Below, in pieces: positions 10,147-20,200 of a DNA stretch of 64,000 bases (within the stretch, counting starts at the first letter, position 1; each line of letters opens with the position of its first letter). Below the pieces are notes generated by a model. That model worked only from the letters and a program-made list of their open reading frames with translations, was not told the DNA's origin and made no database searches. Source of the stretch: Candidula unifasciata (lineage: Eukaryota; Mollusca; Gastropoda; Stylommatophora; Geomitridae); contig CAJHNH020002659.1 of assembly GCA_905116865.2 (NCBI GenBank), forward strand, positions 35,334 through 99,333, read 5' to 3'. The position numbers and the translations under genes are program-made.

Positions 10147-11814
10147 ATATTCTTCACTGTTGGCTGTCTTCGTTTCCTCGTGTGTTGTATGGAAAATAAC
10201 AATGCCACATTGCTTTCAGACACAACGGATACAGCAGATGAATTCGAATGGCTTGTTTCCTAATTTGCATGCCATGACGGTATGTTTGTTTGTTGTTTAG
10301 TAACTAACATACTAACACATTTCATTATCTCTCGGTGTTTTTGTTCTGTTCTCTATTAACTTTTGTCAGTCTTTGAATTTTATTACCAATTCGGTCCAGT
10401 TTCTTTTACGTCTTCTTCACTTTCTTCCTATCCTTTTTCTCGCTAATAAAGTCTGTACTTCGTCTTTATTTCCATTAAACTTTTATGTAAACTTTTATGT
10501 AAACAAAATAATTAATCCTGTCAGTTTTACCATATATACATCCCTTTAATTTTCTTCCTCCCCCATTCCCCCCCCCCTCCCCCTCTCCTCCTCCCCCTCC
10601 TTTTTTCTGACCTTTAAATTATTCTGTGTCTACTCTTTATTTTCTTACTGTTAAACTTAAAGTTCTCTATCCGATCATTTTGTGCAAACTGGGTTTTTTC
10701 CCCTGCTCTGTGTCAGCACATCATTAATCTGGTACTAATGTTCATTAAGTCACTGCTACATCCTTACATAAATTATAATGTCCTGTTCTTAAATTAAGAC
10801 AAACGGTTTGTTTATAACATGTCCCTACTGTCTCGGCATGTTACTAACATAGTATTGTGTTGCTTTTACTAACATTACTAATCTGTACTGCCATCGTGTC
10901 AGTTTTGATTACTTGAAAATAAGATCGATTTTTGTATATGTATTAACATATGTTGTTGAACATGATGTAGACTGTCTCATATAACCGTCACAGTGTCGGT
11001 CTTCCACTCCTTAAAGGTAATTAATTACTAATAATAATATTTGATATATCTCTGGTAATTTTTTTTTAATATATATAAATTACTTGAGCTCGCAGCCTAA
11101 AGTAAGTGCCAGAAATATCATGGAAAAGAATGGTGGCTGGAATCATATTGACCAAATACCCATTGAGTTCGTGTCGTCTTAATCCATTGGCACCGAAAAT
11201 TCTTAAAATAAATGTATTTTAAAAGTTTTGATTTCGATGTTAGGCGGTTTAGAAAAAAGCTAATATACAATGAACAGATAGATATGTATTGATCAAAACT
11301 CCGACAGGCGGACAGATAGAGCACCGCTCTTCTGATCCGACAGCTTCTGTAGACTGCAATCACCACACGTAGTGATGTGTCTTTTCCTTTCGAGTAAACA
11401 AGGCAGGATGATAGAGGGAGAAATGATATTGCACGGGCAACACATGGTCTCTACAATACAGCCCAGTCCTTGAGCCACGGAGAGGAGGAATTTCAATCAA
11501 GGTTTCTTCATTTGCCATAACTATGGTACAGCCTGAACCCACATGTACGAACGTACTTTGTCTCAGACCATTGAAATGGCACCTTATGTGACAGAAATTC
11601 GTATTAACGTAGAATATGTCGAATAACAGACACATCAACAAATACACACAACCGTCCGTAATGCTAGAATTCAATGAACACGACTATTCTGATGGTTTTA
11701 GGACAGTGGTATGAGAGTCGCACCGTCGGAGAAAAACAGTGGATGCACATATCAAGCGTAGCCAGCATGCATCGTGGAAATGTAAGATAATAAAAAGTAG
11801 TAATTTGTTACTAG
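10147..11814. other. AT-rich intergenic sequence, no gene recognised
   Basis: About 1.7 kb with T-rich stretches (10300-10700) and a C-rich run near 10555-10600. A 104-codon minus-strand frame at 11360-11674 has no recognisable domain and no flanking splice or promoter signal that I can defend. I see no repeat shared with the rest of the window. Confidence 0.4.
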
Positions 11815-12090
11815 CAGGAAAGTGGTATCCTCGTCTCCTTACAGAAAATGTGACTTGGCGTTGGTAGTCCTGTCTATCCAAAACTTCTGTCTTGTGTACT
11901 TTCAATCAATCCTGACACACTTGATCTTCCATGCCATAATGTCAGGTCCAGTATCTTCCCCCTCGATCTCCCGCTGCCTCTTTTCCCTTCCAACCTTTCC
12001 GCTGTCACTATGTACTCCAGTTTTCTCCTTCTCATGATAGAACTAAGGATGGAGATTGTCTCCTTTTGGTGTGGGCAATCAGTTCTCATT
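11815..12090 (-). mobile_element. LINE C-terminal fragment (RRKLEYIVTAERLEGKRG)
   Basis: Minus-strand frame contains SSIMRRRKLEYIVTAERLEG, then KRGSGRSRGKILDLTLWHGR. This matches the pattern of the basic tail after reverse transcriptase in some LINEs (RxxKLEhivt-GrleGkRgRGR-KIlD-lt-W). No upstream RT domain, so a truncated copy. Confidence 0.65.
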
Positions 12091-12165
12091 CTAAGTCAGT
12101 TTCTTTTAAGATTTCTTCATTATTCTTTTTATCTGTCTATGGTATTTTTATTGCTCGTCTATGAA

Positions 12166-12412
12166 ACCGTCGGCTCTGTGGCTAAGTCGATGCGAACGCT
12201 TCGTAATGCCGGGATGCCGGGTTCGATCCCAGCTGATGGCCATGCGCCTTGCTGTGGTTTCGACAGTGGGATCAAGAAAGCCGACAGTCCAGAAAGCAAT
12301 GGCAAACTACTGGACGTAAATTTGCCTAGAAAAACCACACAACAGCCAGGGGCTGTTGGGTTGGTTCTGCAGCGTCCTGTAAAGGATACGCAACAACCTG
12401 TGAAACCACATC
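12166..12412 (+). repeat. tRNA-derived SINE, family B, full copy
   Basis: Head GTCGGCTCTGTGGCTAAGTC has an A-box-like core, and GGGTTCGATCCC about 50 bp on is a good B box, so this is a tRNA-derived Pol III promoter. The body has a conserved TGGTTTCGACAGTGGGATCA block and the tail GGTTGGTTCTGCAGCGTCCT then GTAAAGGATACGCAAC. Same order in copies at 18856, 38893 and 58877. The most complete B copy in the window. Confidence 0.8.
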
Positions 12413-12560
12413 TCTGCTGCTGTTCCAAATAATTTCACACTAATCGTCCAACTGTCCATTATTCACTTCAGTTTACCATAACAGCTTGACAAAGAAAGAT
12501 TGCATAGCATTTTCTTCATTGTGTGAAATCCTGTCTTTGCTTGAGGTATTTTATTTTTTA

Positions 12561-12686
12561 ACCTATACATTTCTTCCCTATACATTTCTTCCCTATACAT
12601 TTCTTCCCTATACATTTCTTCCCTATACATTTCTTCCCTATACATTTCTTCCCTATATATTTCTTCCCTATACATTTCTTCTTTAA
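12561..12686. repeat. 15-bp minisatellite, about 8 copies
   Basis: Unit CCTATACATTTCTTC. One unit has ATAT instead of ATAC (near 12655). Unrelated to the 15-bp unit at 1365. Confidence 0.95.
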
Positions 12687-13190
12687 TACATGTATCCTCT
12701 ATTGAAGCAGAAGTAAGTGGCCGCGCTGCCTTCGCTAGCCCACGGGACACCGTTGGGCAAAACAGACTAGGCCTACTTGTTAAGTTGCATTGAAATTAAT
12801 TGGCAAGCATAGTAGAAAAAAAAAGAAATAGAAGACAAGGGGGAATAAACAAATAGATGACTTGGCCATATGGTATGTTCGCGACAATAGCATGGACTTG
12901 ATCCATGATTTTAGTGATCGTGCAAGATGGCGAATTTGTCATCGTTCTCTCTTATCGACGTAGAACCTGCTCATGATTAACAACTACATTACTTGAGCAG
13001 GTTATTAGGGGCGGTGACACAAAGAAAACTATTAGACGTGCTGGGGTGAAGTGGGGGTAAAGAGGCAGTCTCGAGGAGTCTTAGACTTATTGATGTGCGT
13101 AATAAATAATAATTATGATGCGCTTAGTAAAAAAAATTTTTATAATATATGTTAACAATACAAAATGTTTACTTACTATGTTAGGTGTCA
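12687..13190. other. No gene; possible LINE 3' debris
   Basis: Around 12890-12960 the block CATGGACTTGATCCATGATT with GTGATCGTGCAAGATGGCG loosely matches 39225-39265 and 29740-29910, which look like a shared retrotransposon 3' region. Otherwise unique AT-rich sequence. Confidence 0.35.
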
Positions 13191-13194
13191 CGAC

Positions 13195-13420
13195 AAAAGA
13201 TAGACTTAGGAACGATGATATCAAGAGGAAAGTCTTCACAGAACCAATTCTAAACTGTATAGGTAGACAACAAAATGGTTTGGCCATGTAACAAGATAGG
13301 CATTAGACAGAGCACCACAGAGAGCAGTGTTATACAGATACAGTGGTAACAGCAGCAGAGGTCGACCGTGCAGAACGTGGACCGCAGAAATATCAGACAC
13401 GAAATGAACAAAAGGGCCCG
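13195..13420 (+). mobile_element. LINE C-terminal fragment (DRLRNDDIKRKVF)
   Basis: Plus-strand frame reads TKDRLRNDDIKRKVFTEPIL, NCIGRQQNGLAM, then continues through frameshifts to a GRPRRTW-like region. The DRxRNxDI-xxxx-EPIL-xIxRQQ pattern is a familiar LINE tail downstream of reverse transcriptase. Frameshifted and inactive. Confidence 0.65.
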
Positions 13421-13489
13421 TTTCACAGATCTCTTCTTGTCCAGACGCCGCGAGGCATTTTAGGAGTAGAGAAAAGAAGAAGAAAAATA

Positions 13490-13820
13490 CTTCTTCTTCT
13501 TCACTTCCTCTTTTACCGCTGTGGGTGTCGAGGGAGATATAAGATTCTGTTTCTATCTCTTCTGGCTGCCTCGACCATAGGCACATCGTGTAGAGTTTCT
13601 CTGATGTTATCCTTCCATTTTGTTCTTGGTTTACCCCGTGCTCTACGTCCTATTTCTCTTTCCATGTATGCTTTGTATGGTATGGTGTCACAAGGCATTC
13701 TAAGTGGGCAAACCATTTCACTTGCTGTCTTTGTATATAATCCAGAATTGGTTCTGTGCCGACTTGTGAAGAAGAATACAAAATGTATTAATATATTTTT
13801 AGAAAGATAACTTCCGTACA
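13490..13820 (-). mobile_element. LINE 3' end, RRDRNRILYLPRHPQR family, with GAA-rich tail, copy 1
   Basis: Minus-strand frame contains EREIGRRARGKPRTKWKDNI, RETLHDVPMVEAARRDRNRI and LYLPRHPQR, then an AAGAAG-rich tail on the minus strand (plus 13460-13505). The second copy is 16150-16520. Only the 3' tail remains. Confidence 0.7.
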
Positions 13821-14394
13821 TAATTTTGGCGTGTCTCAGTCCCCTTACACAAAATCTAGGGAGTTCCCCCCTCCCCCTTTTTTTCTACCCCCGGGGGCCA
13901 CTTCCCAAAAATGTACATATATGGCAGTGTTGTGTGCTTAGTAACACTGGGACATTTGTTTTGTGTTAGCTGAGAACGTTTGTGTTATCTGTCTACTAAC
14001 ACCTGGCAACTTACATTGCTCGTTCTAACTATAATTGATTTGTGCTATGCAACTATTCTAACTGGCATGTTTAGTGTAACTGTTGGTGGAGGAATTTGTT
14101 TGATTGTTACGTTCTATTTAAAATTATTTGATGGGCGTTTTAACACTAACACTCACACGCGCGCGCACGCACGTACACACACACGCGCGCACGCGCACAC
14201 ACAGAGGCGAATGCGTTGTATTTTCAACCATATTTATACCACTTTTTCTTTTGACTATTCACATTATATTCCCCCCCCCCCTTTTTTTTTTTTATTCTTA
14301 AAGAAATATGACATCGTCCTCCCCCGTTCCCTATTCGTACATTAACAGATTTCTTTCTCCCAAAGTCTACCACATGTAGTTAACGTCCACAACG
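13821..14394. other. Low-complexity and unassigned sequence
   Basis: Contains a CA/CG alternating microsatellite (about 14145-14205) and C then T runs (14270-14295). The only longer frame, 13980-14345, crosses these tracts and is not a credible gene. Confidence 0.45.
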
Positions 14395-14465
14395 GCCCGA
14401 TTGCTCTATAGAGTAAGTCTAACCCTATATACCCATTATGCATAATATCGTGAAAAGGGTATTTC
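14395..14465 (+). repeat. SINE family A tail fragment
   Basis: GTCTAACCCTATATACCC and GTGAAAAGGGTATTTCC correspond to the 3' end of family A (compare 17480-17530). 5' truncated. Confidence 0.5.
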
Positions 14466-14714
14466 CTTTTTTTAACTGTCCACATTAAGTTCTGTAATAT
14501 AGTCCTAAACATTCAAATTGTATACATTTTTTTCTGTTTCACACTTCCAGTCAAACATCCCCTCGATTAAATTTTAACATCAAACATGTTTTTTTTTTTT
14601 TTAGTATTTACAGTTCTGGTCAACCACATTGTTGGTCATTAATATTCGTTCTCTATTTATGTGTTTGTTTGCAATAACACCTACCTTCTTTCATATTCAT
14701 ACATTAACGAATGG

Positions 14715-15060
14715 CTTTTTCAGAGTCTCACTATCGCGTATTAACAATATGTGTGAACACCAATCATGTAGCAGGTCCTTTGCAGAACGTTGCTCTCATC
14801 ACTGTCTGCCTGAAAGAAACGCGGTCTCTCGCCAGTTCTCCTGCCTCATGTACTTTCATACTCAAGGAATCACTTATATCCTGTGCCCATCTTCGTGTCG
14901 GTCAGCCCCTGCCCCTCCTTCCTGGTATCATGCCTTCTGCTATAATTTTTTTCCAATCCGTCGTGGCGCTTGAAATGACCAAAATATTTTAGTTTTCGTG
15001 AACACCAATAGGTTTTCGATATACCTGATGCGGTCATCAAAACGTCTGCAGTCCGCTTTC
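14715..15060 (-). mobile_element. Decayed LINE 3' end, KYFGHI family, copy 2
   Basis: Antisense copy of the fragment at 876-1200 and 35670-36130. Shared plus-strand strings are GCAGAACGTTGCTCTCATCA, TATCATGCCTTCTGCTAT and ACCAAAATATTT. Minus-strand translation gives FWSFQAPRRIGKKL. Many stops. Confidence 0.6.
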
Positions 15061-15171
15061 AGTTCTGCAATAGAGTTCTTGCTGTACCAATTCTCTTCTT
15101 TTTTGGCTACAACTGTTCTCTTCATTTATGTTTCCATTGATCTTCTCCTACTTCCCCTCTTTTATGTTTGT
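15061..15171 (-). other. Probable upstream continuation of LINE copy 2
   Basis: Minus frame AELKADCRRFDDRIRYIENL is open across this stretch but I cannot match it within the window. Confidence 0.3.
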
Positions 15172-15575
15172 TACAAGGGGGCTGCATGGTCTCGGGTCCT
15201 GTGTCCGCCTCGAGTACTAGAGGTTCTGGGTTCAATCCCCTCTAAGGGCTGGGATTTTTTTCGCGTGGACTTGAACTTCTAGTAATTTACCAACCCCCCC
15301 CCCCCCCCGGTCTCTGAGTAGTGAGAGCGGACGCCCGTGTGCATTGTTGCTTAAAAAATTCGTAGGCAGTTGGAAATCGAAAGGAGTAGCCCGGGCAAAA
15401 TTTGTAGTTAAAAAACTACCCAAAGTATTTCAGGATCCTCACCGGTGCTCCAGAGCCTCTGCACTGTGCTGAGCTTTTTCGGACTCAGACATGAGTTAGA
15501 AGAAGAACGGAGCACTTATGGGTAACTACCCGTGCGCCATGATGTTGATCCGTTGTTCAAACTTCAAACATTTAT
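15172..15575 (+). repeat. Dispersed SINE-like repeat, family C, copy 2
   Basis: Longer of the two C copies. It has the tRNA-like block GGTTCTGGGTTCAATCCCC (B-box-like) that is missing from 172-560. A 15-base C run (15294-15308) interrupts the body. The tail ends at ATGATGTTGATCCGTTGTTC then CAAAC-rich sequence. Confidence 0.65.
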
Positions 15576-15767
15576 CACAACAAATTCTTTTTTTTTTTTT
15601 TTTAAGATTAACATTATTCCTAACAATATGAGCTAGTCACGTATGCGGATTTATGAGGTAAGAGGAATTATATTTCAAACAGTTTTATAACAAGTATTCA
15701 GTATTTTTAACATGATGACATTAGTCTTACGTTGAGCACCATATAATCCACAATGTTTGTATCTAAG
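15576..15767. other. No gene recognised
   Basis: T run (15588-15603) followed by AT-rich unique sequence up to the MITE boundary. Confidence 0.4.
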
Positions 15768-15962
15768 CAGTAGTTAACCTTCCGAACGCCAGGACTCTTG
15801 AATACATTGTCTTCGTGTTATGGCGACCCCAAACTATATGATTATTTCTTTGTTACTTCATAACTTCAATGAATATCTGTTTTCTGATGGTCTTAGGCGA
15901 CCCATGTGAAAGGTTCGTTCGACCCTAAAAAAGGGGTCGTTACCCACAGGTTAAGAACCCCT
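15768..15962 (-). mobile_element. SPIN-like hAT MITE
   Basis: A compact 195-bp element starting CAGTAGTTAACCTTCCGAA and ending ACAGGTTAAGAACCCCT. From memory, the order GTGTTATGGCGACCCC, TTACTTCATAACT, ATATCTGTTTTC, GATGGTCTTAGGCGACCC, GTTCGTTCGACCC, GGGGTCGTTACCCACAGGTT follows the non-autonomous SPIN hAT family block for block. It is flanked by imperfect 8-bp repeats TATCTAAG (15760-15767) and TATCTATA (15963-15970), the hAT target-duplication length. No coding capacity. Divergence of the terminal bases suggests an old insertion. Confidence 0.7.
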
Positions 15963-16149
15963 TATCTATATCATCTTCATGTCATTGTTGACACGTAAGG
16001 TCTCCCATATAAATTTGCATGTCCTTTTTCCATTCCTACTAGCATTCTCTGGGTTTCTTTAAATTACCTCTGTGTCGTTATCCATCTGCCGCTCACATGA
16101 GAGCTGTCGTTGTCGAAGAATCACGACACATCTGCAAAAATGCACATAT

Positions 16150-16520
16150 CTTCTTCTTCTTCTTTCTTTGATTGCATTTTTGTCCTTCTCCTCTTCTTCT
16201 TCTTCTTCTTCTTCTCCTCCTCCTTTTTCATTTTCTTCTTCTTCTTCTTCTTCTTCTTCTTCTTCTCCTTTTTCGTTTTCTCTTTTACGGCTTTGTGTGT
16301 CGATGGAGATACCAGATTCTGCTTTTACCTCTTTTAACGACCTCGACCATAAACACATAGGGTTGTTTGTAGCGTTTCATTGATGTTATCTTTCCATCGT
16401 GTTCTTGATCTGCCTTGCCCTCTACATCCTTTTCCCATTTCTGTGTATGGTATGGCGTCGCAACGACATCTCTAAGTGGGAAAACCAATTAATCTGCTGT
16501 CTTTGTATATAGTTTAAAAC
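16150..16520 (-). mobile_element. LINE 3' end, RRDRNRILYLPRHPQR family, expanded GAA tail, copy 2
   Basis: Minus strand carries KWEKDVEGKADQEHDGKITS, MKRYKQPYVFMVEVV and SRIWYLHRHTKP, a degenerate version of the tail at 13490-13820. It is followed on the minus strand by a GAA/GGA-rich tail (plus 16155-16275) several times longer than in copy 1. Acidic Glu-rich or Ser/Phe-rich short frames across the tail are spurious. Confidence 0.6.
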
Positions 16521-16527
16521 TGGTTCC

Positions 16528-16614
<87 letters not shown>

Positions 16615-16621
16615 TTTTTTT
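16528..16621. repeat. TA microsatellite followed by poly-T
   Basis: About 35 TA units, then about 24 T bases. Confidence 0.95.
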
Positions 16622-16663
16622 AACTTATCACCTCATTCCCAATTTTATCTCTTCCAATCACCA

Positions 16664-17098
16664 ATGTTACTAATTTTCTTTTCTGGTTTGTTGCAAGTGA
16701 CCAAGTCCGGCACTGGTAGCATACTAATTTGTGTAATGTCTTTGTTTATCACCCGCGCGATTCTTTTTTCAGGGACCACATTCCGACGCCAGCTACCGCG
16801 AAGTCTTCGCTTCAGACGACATAGTGCTCCTCTAGCCATCTGGACGATCACTGAGGAAAGCCCTGACACCCCACATGCCAAAGACACTCTGCCACTTGTC
16901 CACCACAGTCCGTACACTTGTGCTGTAACCGAATATCCGGAAAACGCCGCAATGACATCGCCCATGACGCCGTCTCCGCTGACACAGACAAGCTGCAATG
17001 TTTTGTGGATCAGAGATCCGGCCAAGGTTGTGAATAGTTCCTCTGCCGAGTTGGTGTTACATCGCAATGGGCCAATAATTTATGACACTGATATATAA
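16664..17098 (+). other. Unrecognised open frame, 144 codons
   Basis: GC-richer than its surroundings. Starts with a hydrophobic stretch (LLIFFSGLLQV, later MSLFITRAILF), then a Pro/Thr-rich part ending in VLHRNGPIIYDTDI. The minus strand is also open for 140 codons (16645-17067), which lowers confidence that either is coding. No family recognised. The last 60 bases (GACACTGATATATAATCTG and following) recur at 18058-18115, pointing to a repeat or duplicated 3' end rather than a gene. Confidence 0.2.
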
Positions 17099-17174
17099 TC
17101 TGTGTGATGTTTTAAAAAAAGTATTAATGAACATCCTTCCATTGTCCCTTAAGGTTGGAAAGAAGTTTGGGAAG

Positions 17175-17592
17175 AAGTAAAGGTGACTGGCGTGGTATTG
17201 ATCTTATCCACCACCAAGTACCATTTGATCTATAACATATAGCTCTATCTTTATATGAACAATGGGAGTCGCCGTGGCGAAGCGGTTAGACGATCGCTTG
17301 TGGATTGGAAGGTGATGAGTTCGCTCCCTGGCGGAGCCGGACTTTTTTTTTCAAAAATGACTTTGACTCCCAGGTCGACCAGCCTTAAGTGGATGCCGAG
17401 TCCAGTCCCGGGAAGTAAAGGCGGCCTTCGTGATGCTGACCACATCACCCATATTGTGCCGATCGGTCTATAAAATATATGTCTAGCCCTATATGCGCTA
17501 AAAGCTTAAAGGCGTGGAAAAGGGTCCTTGACCTCACTTCTATATGCCCAATACACTTTAAGGCGTGAAACGGGGTCTGTTACTTTACTTTT
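17175..17592 (+). repeat. tRNA-derived SINE, family A, full copy with tandem tail fragments
   Basis: The full copy starts GGGAGTCGCCGTGGCGAAGC (17264), with an A-box-like GTGGCGAAGCGGTTAGACG. The B-box position is degraded (GATGAGTTCGCTCCCTGG). The body has TTGACTCCCAGGTCGACC and CCCGGGAAGTAAAGGCGG, and the 3' part CGATCGGTCTATAAAATAT and CTAGCCCTATATGCGC. A tail-like piece precedes it (17175-17258) and another follows (17540-17592), so it appears to have landed in or next to other A copies. Confidence 0.75.
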
Positions 17593-17669
17593 TTTACCAG
17601 GCAATGTTTACGTTAATAAGTTTACATCTCTCCCTAAACATTCTTCTTTGAGAAACAAACATTAAAAAG

Positions 17670-17815
17670 TCGATCCCCTTCTTCTTCTTCGCGTTCACCG
17701 GCTGTAAACTGCAGGGGAAGGGATTATGGGGGGGGGGGGAAGGAGGTCTGGTTGTTCGTCCACTTTTGGATTCTATACTGGTCCCAAAACCTGAGTGACA
17801 TGTGCACATCCGTTT
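17670..17815 (-). repeat. Dispersed repeat, family D, antisense fragment
   Basis: TTCACCGGCTGTAAACTGCA and GTCCCAAAACCTGAGTGACA match the reversed 3' part of family D, beginning with the CTTCTTCTTC that corresponds to the GAAGAAG tail. Confidence 0.55.
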
Positions 17816-17825
17816 TACAGTAATC

Positions 17826-17995
17826 TATTTATGTGCAGACTGTTGGTGGCCGCGTTCGACCCTGCTGACGACAGCTTCGTTTAAACGTAAGGTCTCTCTC
17901 TAAACGTGTCGGCTGTCGACACCACTGAGAAAACCAACGCAAAGCGATCTGTTGTCAAATTGCCCACAGCTAGAATTGAACCCGGCACCTTAGAT
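17826..17995 (-). repeat. SINE family B-like, degenerate antisense copy
   Basis: GTGTCGGCTGTCGACACCAC, AACCAACGCAAAGCGATCTG and ATTGAACCCGGCACCTTAG are in the order expected of an inverted B element with its tRNA head at the right (compare 37500-37590). Confidence 0.5.
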
Positions 17996-17998
17996 AAG

Positions 17999-18064
17999 AT
18001 ATATTAAATCTCAGTATGACACTGTGTCGCGAATTAAATCTCAGTATGACACTGTGTCGCGACA
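17999..18064. repeat. 30-bp tandem duplication
   Basis: ATTAAATCTCAGTATGACAC and following ten bases occur twice in a row without change. Confidence 0.9.
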
Positions 18065-18637
18065 CTGATATGTAATGTATGTGATGTTTTTAACAAGTAT
18101 TAATGAACATCTTCCCGATGTCAATATATGATGGAAAGAACTAGAGTACGGCATATGTGTGTGTGCGTGCTTGCGTGCGTGCGCGCGCGTGCGAGTGTGT
18201 TGATGGGTGTATGTGTGTACTATATTTAATTGCCTGGCTTCGCCTGCGATAGTGACAGTTTTATTCTCATCTGGTCTCCACCTCTGACATATATGTTGGA
18301 TGCCCTCGTTTCCTTAACCCGACAGTATCCCATTTCAGTGTATGCCTGGTGATCCTCTAATTTTCTGCAGCTAATTGTTACAGGGTGTGGAAGCTGACCC
18401 CTAAGTCGTGGCCCTACACGGTGTGGTAGAAGCGCCCTAGGCCAGTTATTTCCATGATTAGCGCTACCGCCACTTTAGCGCCCCTTTTAAGTGATGGGGT
18501 AATGACTCGGGGCGTGACTCAGGGTTAAAATCTGGCATGCTGGCAGTCTCCGAAATCTAAATGTTTAAGCAGTAACCTTCTCTAACGCCACTATCTTACA
18601 GAATACGTTTCAATAGAGAGAGCAACGTAAGTAATTT

Positions 18638-18668
<31 letters not shown>

Positions 18669-18852
18669 ATTTATGTAAAGGTTGCAGGAGAAAAAAAAAC
18701 TATATTCAAAGGGATATAACTCCAGCGAAAGTTCACTTTTACTGATTGTCACAATAAATAAACTAATGAACAATAACCTGGGCCACCAATGCGACTGTTA
18801 AAGTTGTAGTCATAATGGCAACTGTAAATTTCACCCGTGTATTGGTCATGGT
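18065..18852. other. Unassigned sequence with microsatellites
   Basis: Contains a GT/GC run (18158-18215), a CA then TA run (18637-18668) and a possible inverted SINE head near 18380-18560. No coding region that I can support. Confidence 0.4.
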
Positions 18853-18855
18853 AGT

Positions 18856-19072
18856 CGTCGTCTGTGGCTTAGGCGTTGCGAGCGCGCTTCTTAATGTCAG
18901 GGTACCGGGTTCGATCCCTACGACTTGTCTTGCCCTGGTTTCGACAGTGGTACCGTGAGCCGACCGTTTATAGGCAACGGCAAACTACTGGAAGTATTTT
19001 TGCCTAAAAAAAACCACAACAGCCAGAAAGTGCAGGGGTTGGTTCTAAAACGTCCTTTAAAGGATAACATTG
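18856..19072 (+). repeat. tRNA-derived SINE, family B, copy
   Basis: GTCTGTGGCTTAGGCGTTGC (A-box region), CCGGGTTCGATCCC (B box), TGGTTTCGACAGTGGTACC, then GGTTGGTTCTAAAACGTCC and TTTAAAGGATAAC. Collinear with 12166-12412. Confidence 0.75.
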
Positions 19073-19139
19073 GTCATGGCTTGATAGGAGTTAACACATA
19101 ATTTAATATGAACACGCGAAATACAGAAAGGTTTGTGAT

Positions 19140-19490
<351 letters not shown>

Positions 19491-19514
19491 TTTAAAACAC
19501 AGCTTAAAAAATGC

Positions 19515-19655
19515 ATATGTAGCCCGGTGCCCTAATATAACCTGAGAGAAGAAGGGGGTTTCTGGGATCTCTTCATGATCCAAATAGTTCAATGGGTGTT
19601 TATCGCCCAGTGTGATTTCCTAATGGGATTAAAAAGTTAGTCAGTAAAAACACAG
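19515..19655 (+). repeat. Dispersed repeat, family F, copy
   Basis: GTGCCCTAATATAACCTGAG, GGGTTTCTGGGATCTC, GGTGTTTATCGCCCAGTGTG and TAGTCAGT follow the same order as 49008-49160. Abuts the large satellite on its left side. Confidence 0.6.
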
Positions 19656-19659
19656 GATA

Positions 19660-20200
19660 TATTTTAGATAGGTGCACACACAGATGTGGAGCATAAATTA
19701 TAGATAGATACATACACAGATGGAGATGACACATGATAGATAGGTGCACACATAGGTGTAGAGGACGCATGTTGGATAGGCCCACACGCAGGTGTAGATG
19801 GCACACAATAGAAAGGTGTACACAGAGATGTAGAGGACACATGTTGCATATGTGTACACACAGGCGTAGATGACACATAAAAGAAAGGTGTACACACGGA
19901 TGTAGACAAATGATAGATAGGTGCTCACTTCGACGTGAGGACATACGATAAATATGTGCACACACAGATGTAGAGGACATATGATAGAAAGGTGCAAACA
20001 TATATTAGAGGACACACACAGAGGTAGAGGACATATGATAGGTGTACACACAGAGGTAGAGGACATATGATAGGTGTACACACATAGTAGAGGACACAAT
20101 ATAGGTAGGTGGACACACTGATGTAGAAGTCACATTATAGACAGGTGCACACATAGATGTAGAAGACACATATATGTAGAAGACACATTATAGACATGGG
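19660..20200. repeat. Long-unit flank of the 17-bp satellite
   Basis: Degenerate tandem units of about 36-38 bp in which GATGTAGA(G/A)GACACAT alternates with GATAGATAGGTGCACACA. The first half of each unit is essentially the 17-bp satellite unit, suggesting the 17-bp array grew from part of this longer unit. Confidence 0.75.

Noticed and set aside
11360..11674. 104-codon minus-strand gene
   Set aside because: No recognisable domain, no supporting splice or promoter context; length is within chance expectation.
12166..12250. Functional tRNA gene
   Set aside because: Good A and B boxes, but part of repeated SINE family B with a shared tail.
16059..16383. Glu-rich or Ser/Phe-rich frames
   Set aside because: Translations of the GAA/CTT-rich tail on the two strands.
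17264..17340. Functional tRNA gene
   Set aside because: The A-box-like head is followed by a conserved non-tRNA body and the copy is one of about ten. The cloverleaf is not intact. It is a SINE head.
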